DNA of 64,000 nt from Corynebacterium minutissimum (GCF_000805675.1 NZ_JSEF01000006.1:186001-250000), one strand, 5' to 3'; shown: positions 1-8,852, numbered from the stretch's first letter. Translations and numbers: made by a program. The notes: generated by a model from the sequence alone, not told the origin.

Positions 1-459
1 GCGGGGCGCCTCGCCTTCCTTTTTGGCGCGGCGCGCGGTAATGCCGGCTTCTTTGCGCCGCACGGAGCTCGCGCTTCGTGATGCCCTATTCTCCTCCGCA
101 AAGCTTCCCGTCACCGTATAGCCACGCTCTTCGAGCGCGGCGCGCAACGCAGTTTGCCGGCGGCCTGTGACGATCCATTTCCGGCCCCGAATGTTCTTGG
201 TGGCCTTCTCCAACTCGCGGACAGTGACCTCCACGATGTCGCCTGTGCGGATTTGGCCCTTGCGCACGAAGCGGGTGTTTTTCGTGTTGACGGCGATGAC
301 CCAGCCGTCGATAGTCCCGTCCTCTGCGGAATCCCAGCGTTCGTCCCACAGCGCGATCGCCACGTGTACCGGCGCCGAGACCATGTCTGCGGTTATCTTG
401 CGGGTGCCGTACGTCCGCGACTGATTGCCCGTGAGGGCAGAGAGCTCGAGTGGTTCCAT
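1..459 (-). CDS. Hypothetical protein, N-terminal part (runs off window edge)
   Basis: An open frame of 153 codons starts with ATG at 459 and continues out of the window at base 1, so only the N-terminal part is visible. The protein starts MEPLELSALTGNQSRTYGTR. Residues 20-90 look like a compact beta-rich domain with the phrase GWVIAVNTKNTRFVRKGQIR. After about residue 120 it becomes basic and Arg/Ala/Lys-rich. No signal peptide or membrane segment is seen and I do not recognise the family. It is divergent from the sigma factor gene at 525. Codon-level GC bias supports it being real. Confidence 0.6.
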   Translation of the reverse strand, partial: MEPLELSALTGNQSRTYGTRKITADMVSAPVHVAIALWDERWDSAEDGTIDGWVIAVNTKNTRFVRKGQIRTGDIVEVTVRELEKATKNIRGRKWIVTGRRQTALRAALEERGYTVTGSFAEENRASRSASSVRRKEAGITARRAKKEGEAPR

Positions 460-524
460 AGCCCTTCTAGTAAACCATTAGAGAAGTTCTGTGTAACGCT
501 TGGCTATTAGTTGCCACATACCTA

Positions 525-1049
525 GTGAGCCCATCAGTAATCTGGAGATTTTTAGTGTCTGTTTTAACTTTGCCTGGTTCGCGGAAGCGGGAGTTTTCCC
601 GTCTCTTCCGCGAGCATTACCCGGCGGTGTTGGCGTATCTGCGCCGCCGCGTGCCACCGAGCCATGCCGAAGAGCTGGCTGCTGACGTCTTTGAGCGAGC
701 CTGGGCCGGCTTCGACTCGATGCGCAGCACGCCGCTGCCCTGGTTGTATGGCATTGCCCGCAACGTTATGCGCGAGTTCTACCGAACGCGCCGCGAGACG
801 GAGAACCTTGACGATCATGAGCTGGAATCGTACGCCGGCTACGACGCTGTCGATTTAAGCCTCGATATCAGCGAAGCCTTCCTGCGTCTTCCCTCTGCCG
901 ACCAGGAAATACTGACTCTCCATGCTTGGGAGGGGCTCGACCACCCGGAAATCGCCGAGGTCCTGGGTATTTCCCGCAACAACGTTCGCGTGCGCCTGCA
1001 CCGCGCCCGTACTCATCTATCCGAACTCACAGGAGAAACCGATGCCTAA
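525..1049 (+). CDS. ECF-type RNA polymerase sigma factor
   Basis: A 174-residue sigma-70 family protein of typical ECF size. Region 2 spans about residues 22-85 (FSRLFREHYPAVLAYLRRRV, then the DVFERAW and PLPWLYGIARN motifs that bind the -10 element and core polymerase). Region 4 spans about 112-165, with an HTH in HPEIAEVLGISRNNVRVRLHRAR that reads the -35 element. The start is ATG 525; a GTG ten codons later is possible. Its stop overlaps the start of the next gene (ATGCCTAA), a translational coupling typical of sigma/anti-sigma pairs. The regulon is unknown. Confidence 0.9.
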   Translation: MSPSVIWRFLVSVLTLPGSRKREFSRLFREHYPAVLAYLRRRVPPSHAEELAADVFERAWAGFDSMRSTPLPWLYGIARNVMREFYRTRRETENLDDHELESYAGYDAVDLSLDISEAFLRLPSADQEILTLHAWEGLDHPEIAEVLGISRNNVRVRLHRARTHLSELTGETDA

Positions 1050-2091
1050 CTCTCTCGAACAGCTACGTAAGGCGAACCCCGTCCCGGACGCCGCGCTTTC
1101 CGACGATTCCCTCAAGCACTCCGAAGCCACCCTCGCCCGCATTACCAAGGGGCGCCCGACGTGGACCTATGCAGCGGCTGGCGTGGCGGTTCTCGCGTTG
1201 GTCGGCGGTGCGTTTCCACTGCTTAATAACTCGGAGCCGGTGGCCTCGGCTGCGGAGGTTCTGACGCAAGCCGGCGAGGCTGCCGCTACCCAGCCAGATG
1301 CCGTGGATAAGGGCGTGACCGCGAAGGAATACATGAAGCGCGTCGATACCCTCGGCGATGCCACCGCGATCACCGAATATGCGGTGGACGCCGGAGGTGC
1401 CGTGGAGGTCTCCTCGCAGGGAGAGGTCCCGGGATTTGACCCGCAGCCTTCGGTGAATCCAGAGGACCTCGTCATCGCGACCGACCGTGCGCAGCTGGAA
1501 AAGCTTGCGGATACCTTCCCCAACCGCGCCCTCGGTGCGCTGGAATTGCTGCTCCAGCCTGGACTGAGCAGTGAACAGCAAAAAATCACCTACGACATTC
1601 TGGCGGATACCGACGGCAATGATGTGGGTAGCGTCGAAGGCGAAGGTGACGACGAACTAGTCACCGTGATTCGCGATTCCGACCAGGTCTCCTTCTCCGT
1701 CCTCCCCGCCAGCGGCCAACTGGTGCGCGTAGTGGGGCTGGTAGGCCCAGACGTGGAAACCACCGTGGACGCCACGGCCATCCTGGACTGCGTCTCCGTC
1801 ACGGGCTTGGAGGGGCCGGACCGCATCTCGCTGGCATGCGCTGATAACAACTACCTGGTTAACCAGCTGGAATGGAAAAACTGGGGAGCCGATTCCGCGG
1901 AGGCGGAAGGAGTGGCCATCGAGAATGACTGTGACCCTAACTGTGCGGAGGGCACGTTTAATGAGGAGAGGGTAAAGGTGGTCGTCGATAAGCGCGAGGC
2001 GTGTGGCTACCACGCTGAGGTGTACTCCCGCGTCCGTGTGCAGTACCCCGATGGCCGTGAGGAGGAACAGCCGATTGGCTGCGCTCCCTAA
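1042..2091 (+). CDS. Membrane-anchored protein coupled to the ECF sigma factor (putative anti-sigma factor)
   Basis: A 349-residue protein. I chose ATG 1042 because AGGAGA lies just upstream and the start overlaps the sigma stop codon; the same frame is open further upstream but would overlap the whole sigma region 4. Residues 1-30 are cytosolic and charged, one membrane helix lies at about 34-53 (YAAAGVAVLALVGGAFPLL), and the rest should be extracytoplasmic. The C-terminal 90 residues hold several cysteines (NDCDPNC, ACGYH, IGCAP) that could form disulfides. Topology and position suggest an anti-sigma or sensor role; the sequence has no obvious zinc-type HxxxCxxC anti-sigma motif. It converges with, and overlaps by four bases, the TetR gene. 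Confidence 0.75.
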   Translation: MPNSLEQLRKANPVPDAALSDDSLKHSEATLARITKGRPTWTYAAAGVAVLALVGGAFPLLNNSEPVASAAEVLTQAGEAAATQPDAVDKGVTAKEYMKRVDTLGDATAITEYAVDAGGAVEVSSQGEVPGFDPQPSVNPEDLVIATDRAQLEKLADTFPNRALGALELLLQPGLSSEQQKITYDILADTDGNDVGSVEGEGDDELVTVIRDSDQVSFSVLPASGQLVRVVGLVGPDVETTVDATAILDCVSVTGLEGPDRISLACADNNYLVNQLEWKNWGADSAEAEGVAIENDCDPNCAEGTFNEERVKVVVDKREACGYHAEVYSRVRVQYPDGREEEQPIGCAP

Positions 2092-2645
2092 GTAAGTTGG
2101 CGCAAGGCGAACTGGCCGTACATATCCCCTAAAGCCTCGGCGGTGAATTCACCGTCGGGGCTAAACCATTGGGCCACACCGATTCCCATGTCGATGAGCG
2201 ACCAGCAGGCGATTTTCAAGTTTTCGGCGCGGAAGTCGCCTTCGTTGACGATGGCCATCCAGCGCGCGACATAGTCGCGGCGTAGCTGCAGGACGACTGA
2301 CTTGTGGGGTTCTTCGAGGTTGGTGAGCTCGTTGTTGACCACGCGGACCCGCCGGGCATGAGTGGCGTGGTAGATGACGTGGGCTTTCATGGTGGCGACG
2401 AGCTTCTCGCGTGGGTCTTTCAAGCCCGCGAGTCCGGCAGCGTTAGCGCGGAGGAGGTCCTCCATGGCGGTAATGGTGACCTCGGCGAGGAGTTCTTGCT
2501 TGGAGGAGAAGTGATTGTAGAGGCTGGAGGCGCGCATGCCGACGGCCTTGGCGATGTCCTCCATGCCCGTGGCGTGGTAGCCGCGCTGGTCGAAGAGGTC
2601 GAGCGCGGCGGCGGCGATTTGGTCGCGACGTTTCTGGTTGGCCAC
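2088..2645 (-). CDS. TetR/AcrR family transcriptional regulator
   Basis: A 185-residue regulator starting at GTG 2645. The N-terminal HTH occupies about residues 8-55 (IAAAALDLFDQRGYHATGMEDIAKAVGMRASSLYNHFSSKQELL), the classic TetR DNA-binding domain. The remaining helices form the ligand-binding and dimer domain. It is divergent from the acyl-CoA dehydrogenase gene at 2767, with about 120 bases between them carrying a CTAA-N6-TTAG inverted repeat at about 2669-2682. By analogy with FadR/KstR-type TetR proteins it may repress the neighbouring beta-oxidation genes in response to acyl-CoA; that ligand is inference. Confidence 0.9.
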   Translation of the reverse strand: MANQKRRDQIAAAALDLFDQRGYHATGMEDIAKAVGMRASSLYNHFSSKQELLAEVTITAMEDLLRANAAGLAGLKDPREKLVATMKAHVIYHATHARRVRVVNNELTNLEEPHKSVVLQLRRDYVARWMAIVNEGDFRAENLKIACWSLIDMGIGVAQWFSPDGEFTAEALGDMYGQFALRQLT

Positions 2646-2668
2646 GGTGGGGCGTCCTCCTGTTCTAG

Positions 2669-2682
2669 CTAATGGTGGTTAG
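2669..2682. promoter_or_regulatory. Possible TetR operator
   Basis: The intergenic space between the divergent TetR and acyl-CoA dehydrogenase genes contains CTAATGGTGGTTAG, an inverted repeat with CTAA/TTAG arms. A related CTAAT half follows near 2732. Its place just outside the TetR start codon suits an autoregulatory operator. This is inference from position and symmetry only. Confidence 0.3.
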
Positions 2683-2766
2683 TGTACAGGGCAACTGCTT
2701 GACAGGTGCCGAGATTCACGTCACAATTATGGCTAATCGTCATTCGTATTACCTGGAGAAGCAACC

Positions 2767-3942
2767 ATGTCCCACAACCTCTTCGAGCGCACCACTGACT
2801 TCCTCGGCGTCTTCGACGGCCTCTCTGAGGCCGATGCTGCTGGCTGGAAACGTGCCGCTCAGTTTCGCGAATACTCCGACCCGGTGATCAACAAGCATTG
2901 GCAAGCTTCCGAGTACCCGCTGGACTTGGTGGAGCGTTTGGGTTCCTTGGATGTGATGACGGACGGGCTGGCTGTGGAAGGCCACGAGCAGATGTCCACG
3001 CTCGGTGCTGGTTTGGCGCTCATGGAAATCACGCGTGCGGATGCTTCGATGGGTACGGTCATCGCAGTTCAGGCAGGATTGGCCATGCGCTCGATTGCGA
3101 TGCTGGGTTCGGCGGAACAGAAGGCTTCGTACTTGCCGCAGATGGCCTCGTGCTCTCTGCTCGGCGCATTCGGCCTGACCGAGCCCGCGCACGGTTCGGA
3201 CTCCATCGCGCTCGAAACCACCGCGGTTCGCGATGGTGACGAGTGGGTCCTCAACGGCGAAAAGAAGTGGATTGGCAACGGTGCTTCCGGCGGCATCACC
3301 ATCATTTACGCCCGCATGGAAGACGGCAACGTCGGCGGCTTCATCGTTCCGCAGGACAGTGCCGGCTACTCCGCCACCGTGATTGAGGGCAAGCTTTCCC
3401 TGCGTGCCATCCACCAGGCACACATCTCGCTGACTGACTGCCGCATCCCCGCCGCCAACCAGCTTCCAGGCTGCCGCAGCTTCAAAGACGTTTCCCGCGT
3501 GCTCACCGCGACGCGCATTGGCGTGTCCTGGATGGCGCTCGGTTCGGCGGTGGCCTGCTACGAGATTGCCCGCTCCTATGTGCTCGAACGCGTTCAATTC
3601 GGCCGTGAACTGGCCAAGGCGCAGATTATTCAGCAGCGCTTGGCCAATATGGTGCTCGACTTGAGCCAGATGATGCTGACCTGCCGCGAGGTCTCTTTGC
3701 GGGAAACTGCAGGGGCCCTGGCGCCGGAACAGGCCTCAGCGGCGAAGCTTCATAACACACGCGCTGCTCGACGCATCGCTGCTGATGCTCGCGACATGCT
3801 CGGAGGAGTCGGTATCCTGCTGGAGAACGATATCGCGCGCCACTTCGCTGACATCGAGGCCATGCACACCTACGAGGGCACCGATACCGTGCAGTCGCTC
3901 ATCATGGGCAAGAAGATCACGGGCTTCTCGGCATACAAGTAG
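2767..3942 (+). CDS. Acyl-CoA dehydrogenase
   Basis: A 391-residue flavoenzyme that would introduce the alpha-beta double bond into acyl-CoA, the first step of beta-oxidation. The three ACAD domains are visible: helical N-domain (about 1-125), beta-domain with the FAD/substrate motif LGAFGLTEPAHGSDS (about 132-146), and helical C-domain with RVQFGRELAKAQIIQQRLA. The predicted catalytic base is Glu370 in MHTYEGTDTVQ, the glutaryl/short-chain type position. A good start at ATG 2767 follows GGAGAAG. It sits opposite the TetR gene and near the FadN-like and thiolase genes, together resembling the Bacillus fadN-fadA-fadE set. The exact chain length or substrate (including glutaryl-CoA) cannot be read. 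Confidence 0.9.
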   Translation: MSHNLFERTTDFLGVFDGLSEADAAGWKRAAQFREYSDPVINKHWQASEYPLDLVERLGSLDVMTDGLAVEGHEQMSTLGAGLALMEITRADASMGTVIAVQAGLAMRSIAMLGSAEQKASYLPQMASCSLLGAFGLTEPAHGSDSIALETTAVRDGDEWVLNGEKKWIGNGASGGITIIYARMEDGNVGGFIVPQDSAGYSATVIEGKLSLRAIHQAHISLTDCRIPAANQLPGCRSFKDVSRVLTATRIGVSWMALGSAVACYEIARSYVLERVQFGRELAKAQIIQQRLANMVLDLSQMMLTCREVSLRETAGALAPEQASAAKLHNTRAARRIAADARDMLGGVGILLENDIARHFADIEAMHTYEGTDTVQSLIMGKKITGFSAYK

Positions 3943-3984
3943 TCAGCCGGCCGGGGAGGTGGAATCGCTCGCTGCTCTCAATGG

Positions 3985-4145
3985 CATTTTCCAGAAGGTA
4001 TTCGTTAAAAGGCGTTTTCAGGCTTGAAAACGCCTTTTGGACTTTGCATATGGTGTTTTCAGGAGCGAAGCTGCCTTTTAACTGATGCCTTCTGGTAATT
4101 GCCTTCCGGCAGATACCTTTTAAGTGATGCCTTCCGGCGAATGCC
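3985..4145. repeat. Left copy of imperfect direct repeat flanking the DUF559 gene
   Basis: The 335-base gap before the gene at 4279 is filled by a repeat-rich segment: the hairpin at 4007-4038, then GCATATGGTGTTTTCAGG, then several GATGCCTTCYGG-type units (about 4084, 4104, 4126). The same order of elements recurs at about 5241-5352. The shared parts are CAGAAGG, TGAAAACGCCTTTTG, ATGGTGTTTTMAG, ATGCCTTCT and GGCAGATRCC. No gene was seen in this gap. Confidence 0.55.
4007..4038. terminator. Strong bidirectional hairpin, end of acyl-CoA dehydrogenase gene
   Basis: A perfect 14-bp stem (AAAAGGCGTTTTCA and its complement, 4-base loop GGCT) with A-run and T-run on its flanks lies 65 bases after the stop at 3942. 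It fits a factor-independent terminator for the acyl-CoA dehydrogenase gene. It is also part of the larger repeat that recurs after 5211. Confidence 0.65.
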
Positions 4146-4278
4146 GTATGACTGGTACTGCTCAGAGGACGTCTCCTGGGGATAACCGTTCCATTTCAGC
4201 AGTCAAAAGGTAAGTCCGGGCTAGAATTCCACAGTTTCGTTGAAATGAGCGCTCAGCGATGGTGCGAGTAGGTGGGAC

Positions 4279-5211
4279 ATGGCCAAAGTGGGGAGCATGA
4301 ATGATTTCGATAAGCTCATCCACCTTCGTAGGTGCCCTAATGACCACCCCGTCTGGCGGGAATTAGCTAACGGATCCGTTATCCGCCTAACCTCACGCTA
4401 CGCGATCTCGCGAGATTCCTATTGTGATCTCCCTCGACATCGGCAACAGCTTATAGATGTCAAAGCAGTGGGGCTCAGTGCGAATAACGCCGTGGTCGTC
4501 GGGGTATCGGCGGCACGCATCCTGGGGTTATGGACGCTTCCACCAATGGGTGAAAAGGTGTCGCTTGCGCGTCCGTCAAAGTCAGTTCCGCGAAAGCTGG
4601 ACTGGGGAGAAAAGGTGAGCTATCGGAAAATGGCAATTCCCCCGGGACACATAGTGACAAGGGAAGAGATTCGGTGCACCTCTGTTGCGCGTACGTGTCT
4701 CGATATTGCGCGGTTATGGTCGTTTGGTGAGGGACTCATGGCAATGGATTCTGCGTTGCGCCAAAGACTGGTGAACATCGATGAGTTGAGAAGGATGACT
4801 GTGGAGCTGGGAAGAGCAAAAGGGATAGCTACCGCTAGGAAGGCTGTCGAGCATGCCAATGCCCTTTCGGAAGCTCCATACGAATCGTGGGCACGGGCAC
4901 TTATCATCGAATCCCGGATTGGGCACAGAGTTAGACTGCAACATGAGTTGCCTGGTGGGTATCGGCCAGACTTACTTATCGATGACCATCTTGTCGTGGA
5001 AATCGATGGAGCCGTGAAATACGATGGGGAAACGTTTGGCACACCCACCGATGCCGTGATCCGCGCGGAGCGGCAACGCGAGAAGCATATCCAAAACATG
5101 GGTTATGTTGTTCTACGCTTCAGTCCCACCCAATTGCTACGGGATAAAGAACGAGTACTTGCTGAGATTCGGCGAGGGCTAGATGGTCTGCAGCGCCGCC
5201 AGTCGGCTTGA
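4279..5211 (+). CDS. DUF559-type endonuclease-domain protein
   Basis: A 310-residue protein. The C-terminal 110 residues fit the DUF559/Vsr-like endonuclease fold: PGGYRPDLLIDDHLVVEIDG carries the PD...ExD acidic core, followed by AVIRAERQREKHIQNMGYVVLRFSP, the usual arginine/lysine helix and last strand. The N-terminal 190 residues include LTSRYAISRDSYCDLPRHRQQLI and VSAARILGLW, resembling the winged-helix/AbiEi-like part often fused to DUF559 in actinobacteria. The start ATG 4279 or the ATG nine codons later is possible. The gene stands alone between two imperfect direct repeats with hairpins and has a lower GC content than its neighbours, suggesting transfer. Cellular role unknown. Confidence 0.75.
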   Translation: MAKVGSMNDFDKLIHLRRCPNDHPVWRELANGSVIRLTSRYAISRDSYCDLPRHRQQLIDVKAVGLSANNAVVVGVSAARILGLWTLPPMGEKVSLARPSKSVPRKLDWGEKVSYRKMAIPPGHIVTREEIRCTSVARTCLDIARLWSFGEGLMAMDSALRQRLVNIDELRRMTVELGRAKGIATARKAVEHANALSEAPYESWARALIIESRIGHRVRLQHELPGGYRPDLLIDDHLVVEIDGAVKYDGETFGTPTDAVIRAERQREKHIQNMGYVVLRFSPTQLLRDKERVLAEIRRGLDGLQRRQSA

Positions 5212-5240
5212 AAAGGCAATAGCTGGGCGGCATCTCACAA

Positions 5241-5352
5241 ACGGCATGTGGCAGAAGGCGTTCTCACGCCTGAAAACGCCTTTTGAGGCTTCCAAATGGT
5301 GTTTTAAGTGGTAATAATGCCTTCTTTACGATGCCTTTGGGCAGATGCCATG
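5241..5352. repeat. Right copy of imperfect direct repeat, with hairpin
   Basis: This copy follows the DUF559 gene and repeats the elements seen at 3985-4145 in the same order and orientation. It contains a hairpin (AAGGCGTTCTCA at 5255-5266 pairing with TGAAAACGCCTT at 5271-5282, one mismatch) followed by a T-run, which would serve as terminator for the gene ending at 5211. Confidence 0.55.
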
Positions 5353-5425
5353 TGGAGCCGGGTTGGCTTTCGGGGCAAGGCGTAAGAAGGACCAGTTGGT
5401 ACGCGGTAAAAGCGGTGGAAAGGTA

Positions 5426-5458
5426 AGCCCCGCTCCAAGAAAAGGGGGGAGCGGGGCT
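5426..5458 (-). terminator. Terminator of the thiolase/FadN-like operon
   Basis: An 11-bp GC-rich stem (AGCCCCGCTCC at 5426-5436 with GGAGCGGGGCT at 5448-5458) lies about 33 bases past the stop of the minus-strand gene ending at 5491. The U-tract after the stem is short, so efficiency is uncertain. Confidence 0.55.
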
Positions 5459-5490
5459 GCGGGAGGGCACGCGGCGGTGAGAGGTCGGGG

Positions 5491-7677
5491 CTAGTTGTTC
5501 AGCGGCTTACGGGTCGCGGCCATGTGCTTGGCGCGCTCCACGTTGGCCGGCAGGAGGACCAGCGGCACGTCATACTCCACTTCGCGCTCGCAGAACTCGG
5601 TAAAGCTGAGTGAGCCGGAGCCGGTGTACATCTCGGCGAGCTTGGCCACGATGACGTGGTCGTTCTCGGTGGTGCCCTCGATGGGCCAGTCGCGGTCTAA
5701 GGCGGGGGAACCGGAGTACATCTCAATCTGCTCATCGGCGGGTGGGGTGTAGGAGTCGGCGAGGTTGCCGGCCTCCTCCACAGCGCGGGCGAGGACGTGG
5801 TCGAAGGACATGAGCACGACGTCATCGGAGGACAGGAAACCTGCCTTCTGGGCCTCGAAGGCCGAGGAGAAGTTGCGGGCGGAGGCGACGAAGTCGAAGG
5901 CCTTCTGGTGGTAGTCTTCAACGCCGGCAGCCTTGAGGCGCTCCAGCGAGGAGATGGTGCCGGTCCAGCCGGGGTAGAGGCCCACGGTGCGTTCCGGGAA
6001 GCCGAGGCGCGTATCGGCGTGGGCCACGATGCGGTCGCAGGCCAGGGCGGTTTCGAAGCCGCCGCCCAAGGCCACGCCGCGCACAGCCGCCACGACCGGC
6101 ACCGGGGCGAACTTGAGGGCACGCAAGGTGGTCGAGCCGTCCGAAAGGAGGGATTCTACGAGCGACGCGTCGCCAGACTCGCCGGCGGAAGCGATGGAGC
6201 CCAGGTCAGCACCCGCGCAGAAAACTGGCTTGTCGTTGCCAATCACCAGCGCGACGAGGTTCTCCGAGGCCACAGCGCCCAGAGCAGCGCGGATGACTTC
6301 GAGGGCTGGGGTCGGCAGAGAGTTCATCGGCGTGTGCAGGTCAATGATGCCGATGCGCCCAGCCGGGGTGGAGACCGCGTGGACAGCGCCCGCCTCCTGA
6401 GACACGATGGTCTCCGCATCCAGAGAAGCCAGGGTGACAACACCCTCGCGCGGCGCGAGTTCCTGACGTTCTCCCTGAGAAGAGAGCACCGAGCCCTTGC
6501 CGTAAAAACCGCCCGCCGAGGCAGCGGCGGCGACCAGATCCGGAACGTCTGGGCCGTAAGCGGAGGCGACGTGGTCGATCCCGATGGCGTCGGCAAGCGC
6601 GAAGATGCCCTTCTTCCAACCGAAACCAAGAGTAAGGCCCTCGTCGATGAGGCCCACGTGGTCCGCAATGTCAGGTGCGACCTCGCAGCAGTACGCCAGC
6701 GTGTCGAGGAAGACGGCGCGGGCAAAACGGCCGCCGGGGGAATCGGTCTCCATGACCTCGCGCGGATCTTTGAGTCCCACGACAGGATCGGAGGGCTGAG
6801 TGCGGGGTACGTATTCGTAGGAGGAGTTGATGACCTCGTCACGGCCGCGGTAGAAGCCGCCATCACCGGTGCGGCCGGTCAGACCGCGAGAAACGAGGCC
6901 CTCGATGAAGGAATCATCGCCAAGCGGAACGTCCAGGAGCGGATCGCCCTCGGGGAGGGCCGTCTCCAAAGACTTCCAAATCGGCTTGACCAGCTGGAGT
7001 CCGATGTAGTCGAGCAGCCCGAAAATACCGGTGCGGGGGATGCCGAAGGCGCGGCCGAAGGCAGCGTCGGCAAGCTCGTAGCTCACGTCGAACTCGCGGG
7101 CGCGGGCCACGCCGGCGGCCATCCAGTAGCAGCCCACGCGGTTGGCAATGAAGCCCGGGGTATCGCGGCATTCGAGGGCAATCTTGCCCAGGGTTTGCTC
7201 GATGGTCGTGCGCAGCGTGGCTTCCGTAGAACCGGAGGCGATGAGCTCCACCAGGCGCATGGCCTTCGGAGGATTGAAGAAGTGCGTGATGGCGAACTTG
7301 TCGCGGCGGGCCTCCGGAACGCCCTCGAGGAGGGAGGCCAGCGGCAGGGTAGAAGTGTTCGAGCTCAACAGAGCATCTGCGGACAAATAAGGCTCGATGG
7401 CCTCGTAGAGCGAGTGCTTGGCGCCGAGGTCCTCGAAGATGGCCTCGATGACCCACTCGCGGTCCTCCAACAGCGCGTAGTCATCGCTAGCGCGCACGCG
7501 CTCGGCGAACTCCGGCAGGTGGAAGCCTTTGCGCTTGAGCTGGATATCGACGCCCTTTTGGGCGCCCTCCACATTCTGGTCCAGCAGCACGACGTCCATG
7601 CCTGCGGACGCGCAGAGTGCCGCAATGCCGGAACCCATAGAACCTGCGCCGATGACGGCTACCTTGGTGATGCTCAT
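5491..7677 (-). CDS. Bifunctional 3-hydroxyacyl-CoA dehydrogenase / enoyl-CoA hydratase (FadN/FadB-like)
   Basis: A 728-residue fusion that would hydrate enoyl-CoA and oxidise 3-hydroxyacyl-CoA. The N-terminus is the NAD-binding 3HCDH domain (VAVIGAGSMGSGIAALCASAG, residues 6-26; SNTSTLPL near 105; HFFNPPKAMRLVE near 135). Two 3HCDH C-domains follow at about 185-400. The crotonase domain lies at about 425-650, with AVRGVALGGGFETALACDRIVA forming the oxyanion-hole loop. This order (dehydrogenase first) matches Bacillus FadN, not E. coli FadB. The start ATG 7677 directly follows the thiolase stop, so the two form one operon and probably one trifunctional complex. Confidence 0.9.
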   Translation of the reverse strand: MSITKVAVIGAGSMGSGIAALCASAGMDVVLLDQNVEGAQKGVDIQLKRKGFHLPEFAERVRASDDYALLEDREWVIEAIFEDLGAKHSLYEAIEPYLSADALLSSNTSTLPLASLLEGVPEARRDKFAITHFFNPPKAMRLVELIASGSTEATLRTTIEQTLGKIALECRDTPGFIANRVGCYWMAAGVARAREFDVSYELADAAFGRAFGIPRTGIFGLLDYIGLQLVKPIWKSLETALPEGDPLLDVPLGDDSFIEGLVSRGLTGRTGDGGFYRGRDEVINSSYEYVPRTQPSDPVVGLKDPREVMETDSPGGRFARAVFLDTLAYCCEVAPDIADHVGLIDEGLTLGFGWKKGIFALADAIGIDHVASAYGPDVPDLVAAAASAGGFYGKGSVLSSQGERQELAPREGVVTLASLDAETIVSQEAGAVHAVSTPAGRIGIIDLHTPMNSLPTPALEVIRAALGAVASENLVALVIGNDKPVFCAGADLGSIASAGESGDASLVESLLSDGSTTLRALKFAPVPVVAAVRGVALGGGFETALACDRIVAHADTRLGFPERTVGLYPGWTGTISSLERLKAAGVEDYHQKAFDFVASARNFSSAFEAQKAGFLSSDDVVLMSFDHVLARAVEEAGNLADSYTPPADEQIEMYSGSPALDRDWPIEGTTENDHVIVAKLAEMYTGSGSLSFTEFCEREVEYDVPLVLLPANVERAKHMAATRKPLNN

Positions 7678-8838
7678 TTACTTCGCTCCATTCTCAATAA
7701 TCATGGCGATTCCCTGACCGCCGCCGATGCACATGGTGACTAGGCCGTAACGCTTGCCTTGGCGGCGGAGCGCATAAGCCAGCTTGGTCAGCAGGATGAC
7801 GCCCGTGGCGCCGACCGGGTGGCCGTGGGCAACAGCGCCGCCGAAGACGTTCGTCTTGGCCGGGTCGAAGCCCAGCTGGTCCTGCACAGCGATGGCCTGG
7901 GCGGCGAAGGCCTCGTTGGATTCGATAAGGTCGATGTCCTCCAAGCTCAGGCCTGCTTTTTCCAAAGCCTTCGGCACTGCGGCGATGGGGCCGATACCCA
8001 TGCGTGTCGGATCCACACCCGCGATGGACCAGGACACAATCTTCGCCAGCGGGTCAAGGCCACGCTTGTCCACCTCGTCAGCGGTGGCCAGCACGGCGGC
8101 CGCCGCACCATCGTTGATGCCGGAGGCGTTTCCGGCGGTAACGGTTCCGTCCTTAACAAAGACCGGCTTGAGCTTCGCCAGCTTCTCGACGTCCGTCTCC
8201 CTCACCCCCTCATCAAAGTCCAACTCGCCGACCGGGACGATCTCCTCGGCATGCACGCCCTCCGCGCGGGCCTTGGCGGCGCGCTCTTGGGATTCGGCGG
8301 CGAACTCGTCCTGGCGTTCGCGGGAGATGTTGTTATCTGCGGCGACGTTTTCTGCGGTCATGCCCATATGCCCGGTGCCGAAGGGGCAGGAGAGTGCGCC
8401 GGTCAGCCAGTCATAGAGCTTGCCGTCACCCATGCGCTTGCCAAAGCGCGCGCCTTCGACGGAATAGGGAGCGTTGCTCATGGATTCCACGCCGACGGCA
8501 AGGGCCAGGGAGCCGTCGCCGGATTGCAGAAGCTGCGCCGCGCTGATGACGGCCTGGACACCGGAGCCGCACAGGCGGTTCACGCCCATGGCGGTGGATG
8601 AGTCCGGCATGCCTACGTTTTTAGCGATGGTCCGCGAGAGATAGAGGTCCTTCGGCACGACGGGCATGACGTTGGAGGCTACGGCGGTGTCGAGGTCTGC
8701 ACCCGAAAGTCCCGAACGCTCAATAGCTGCTTCTGCTGCGAGCGAGCCGAGTTCGGTAAGCGAAAGGCGGGCGAGGCTGCCGCCAAATTTGCCGATGGGC
8801 AGGCGCGCAGCGCCAGCGATGTAGATGTCCTGAGTCAT
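7678..8838 (-). CDS. Acetyl-CoA C-acyltransferase (thiolase)
   Basis: A 386-residue thiolase that would cleave 3-ketoacyl-CoA in the last step of beta-oxidation. The nucleophile is Cys90 in VNRLCGSGVQAV. The C-terminal catalytic elements are AHGHPVGATG and TMCIGGGQG. I chose ATG 8838 since GGAGGA lies five bases upstream; an in-frame GTG four codons earlier overlaps that ribosome site. It is the first gene of the operon with the FadN-like gene, whose ATG abuts this stop codon. An inverted repeat with GTTAA/TTAAC arms lies just upstream at 8853-8877. Confidence 0.9.
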   Translation of the reverse strand: MTQDIYIAGAARLPIGKFGGSLARLSLTELGSLAAEAAIERSGLSGADLDTAVASNVMPVVPKDLYLSRTIAKNVGMPDSSTAMGVNRLCGSGVQAVISAAQLLQSGDGSLALAVGVESMSNAPYSVEGARFGKRMGDGKLYDWLTGALSCPFGTGHMGMTAENVAADNNISRERQDEFAAESQERAAKARAEGVHAEEIVPVGELDFDEGVRETDVEKLAKLKPVFVKDGTVTAGNASGINDGAAAAVLATADEVDKRGLDPLAKIVSWSIAGVDPTRMGIGPIAAVPKALEKAGLSLEDIDLIESNEAFAAQAIAVQDQLGFDPAKTNVFGGAVAHGHPVGATGVILLTKLAYALRRQGKRYGLVTMCIGGGQGIAMIIENGAK

Positions 8839-8852
8839 AGGGTCCTCCACAA

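Noticed and set aside
4007-4145. Integron attC site or IS end flanking the DUF559 gene
   Set aside because: No integrase gene, core-site pair or transposase is seen; only a repeat with hairpins can be supported.
5797-7743. 648-codon open frame antisense to the FadN-like gene
   Set aside because: It exists because of the high-GC codon pattern of the real minus-strand gene; its product is low-complexity and has no motif or ribosome site.
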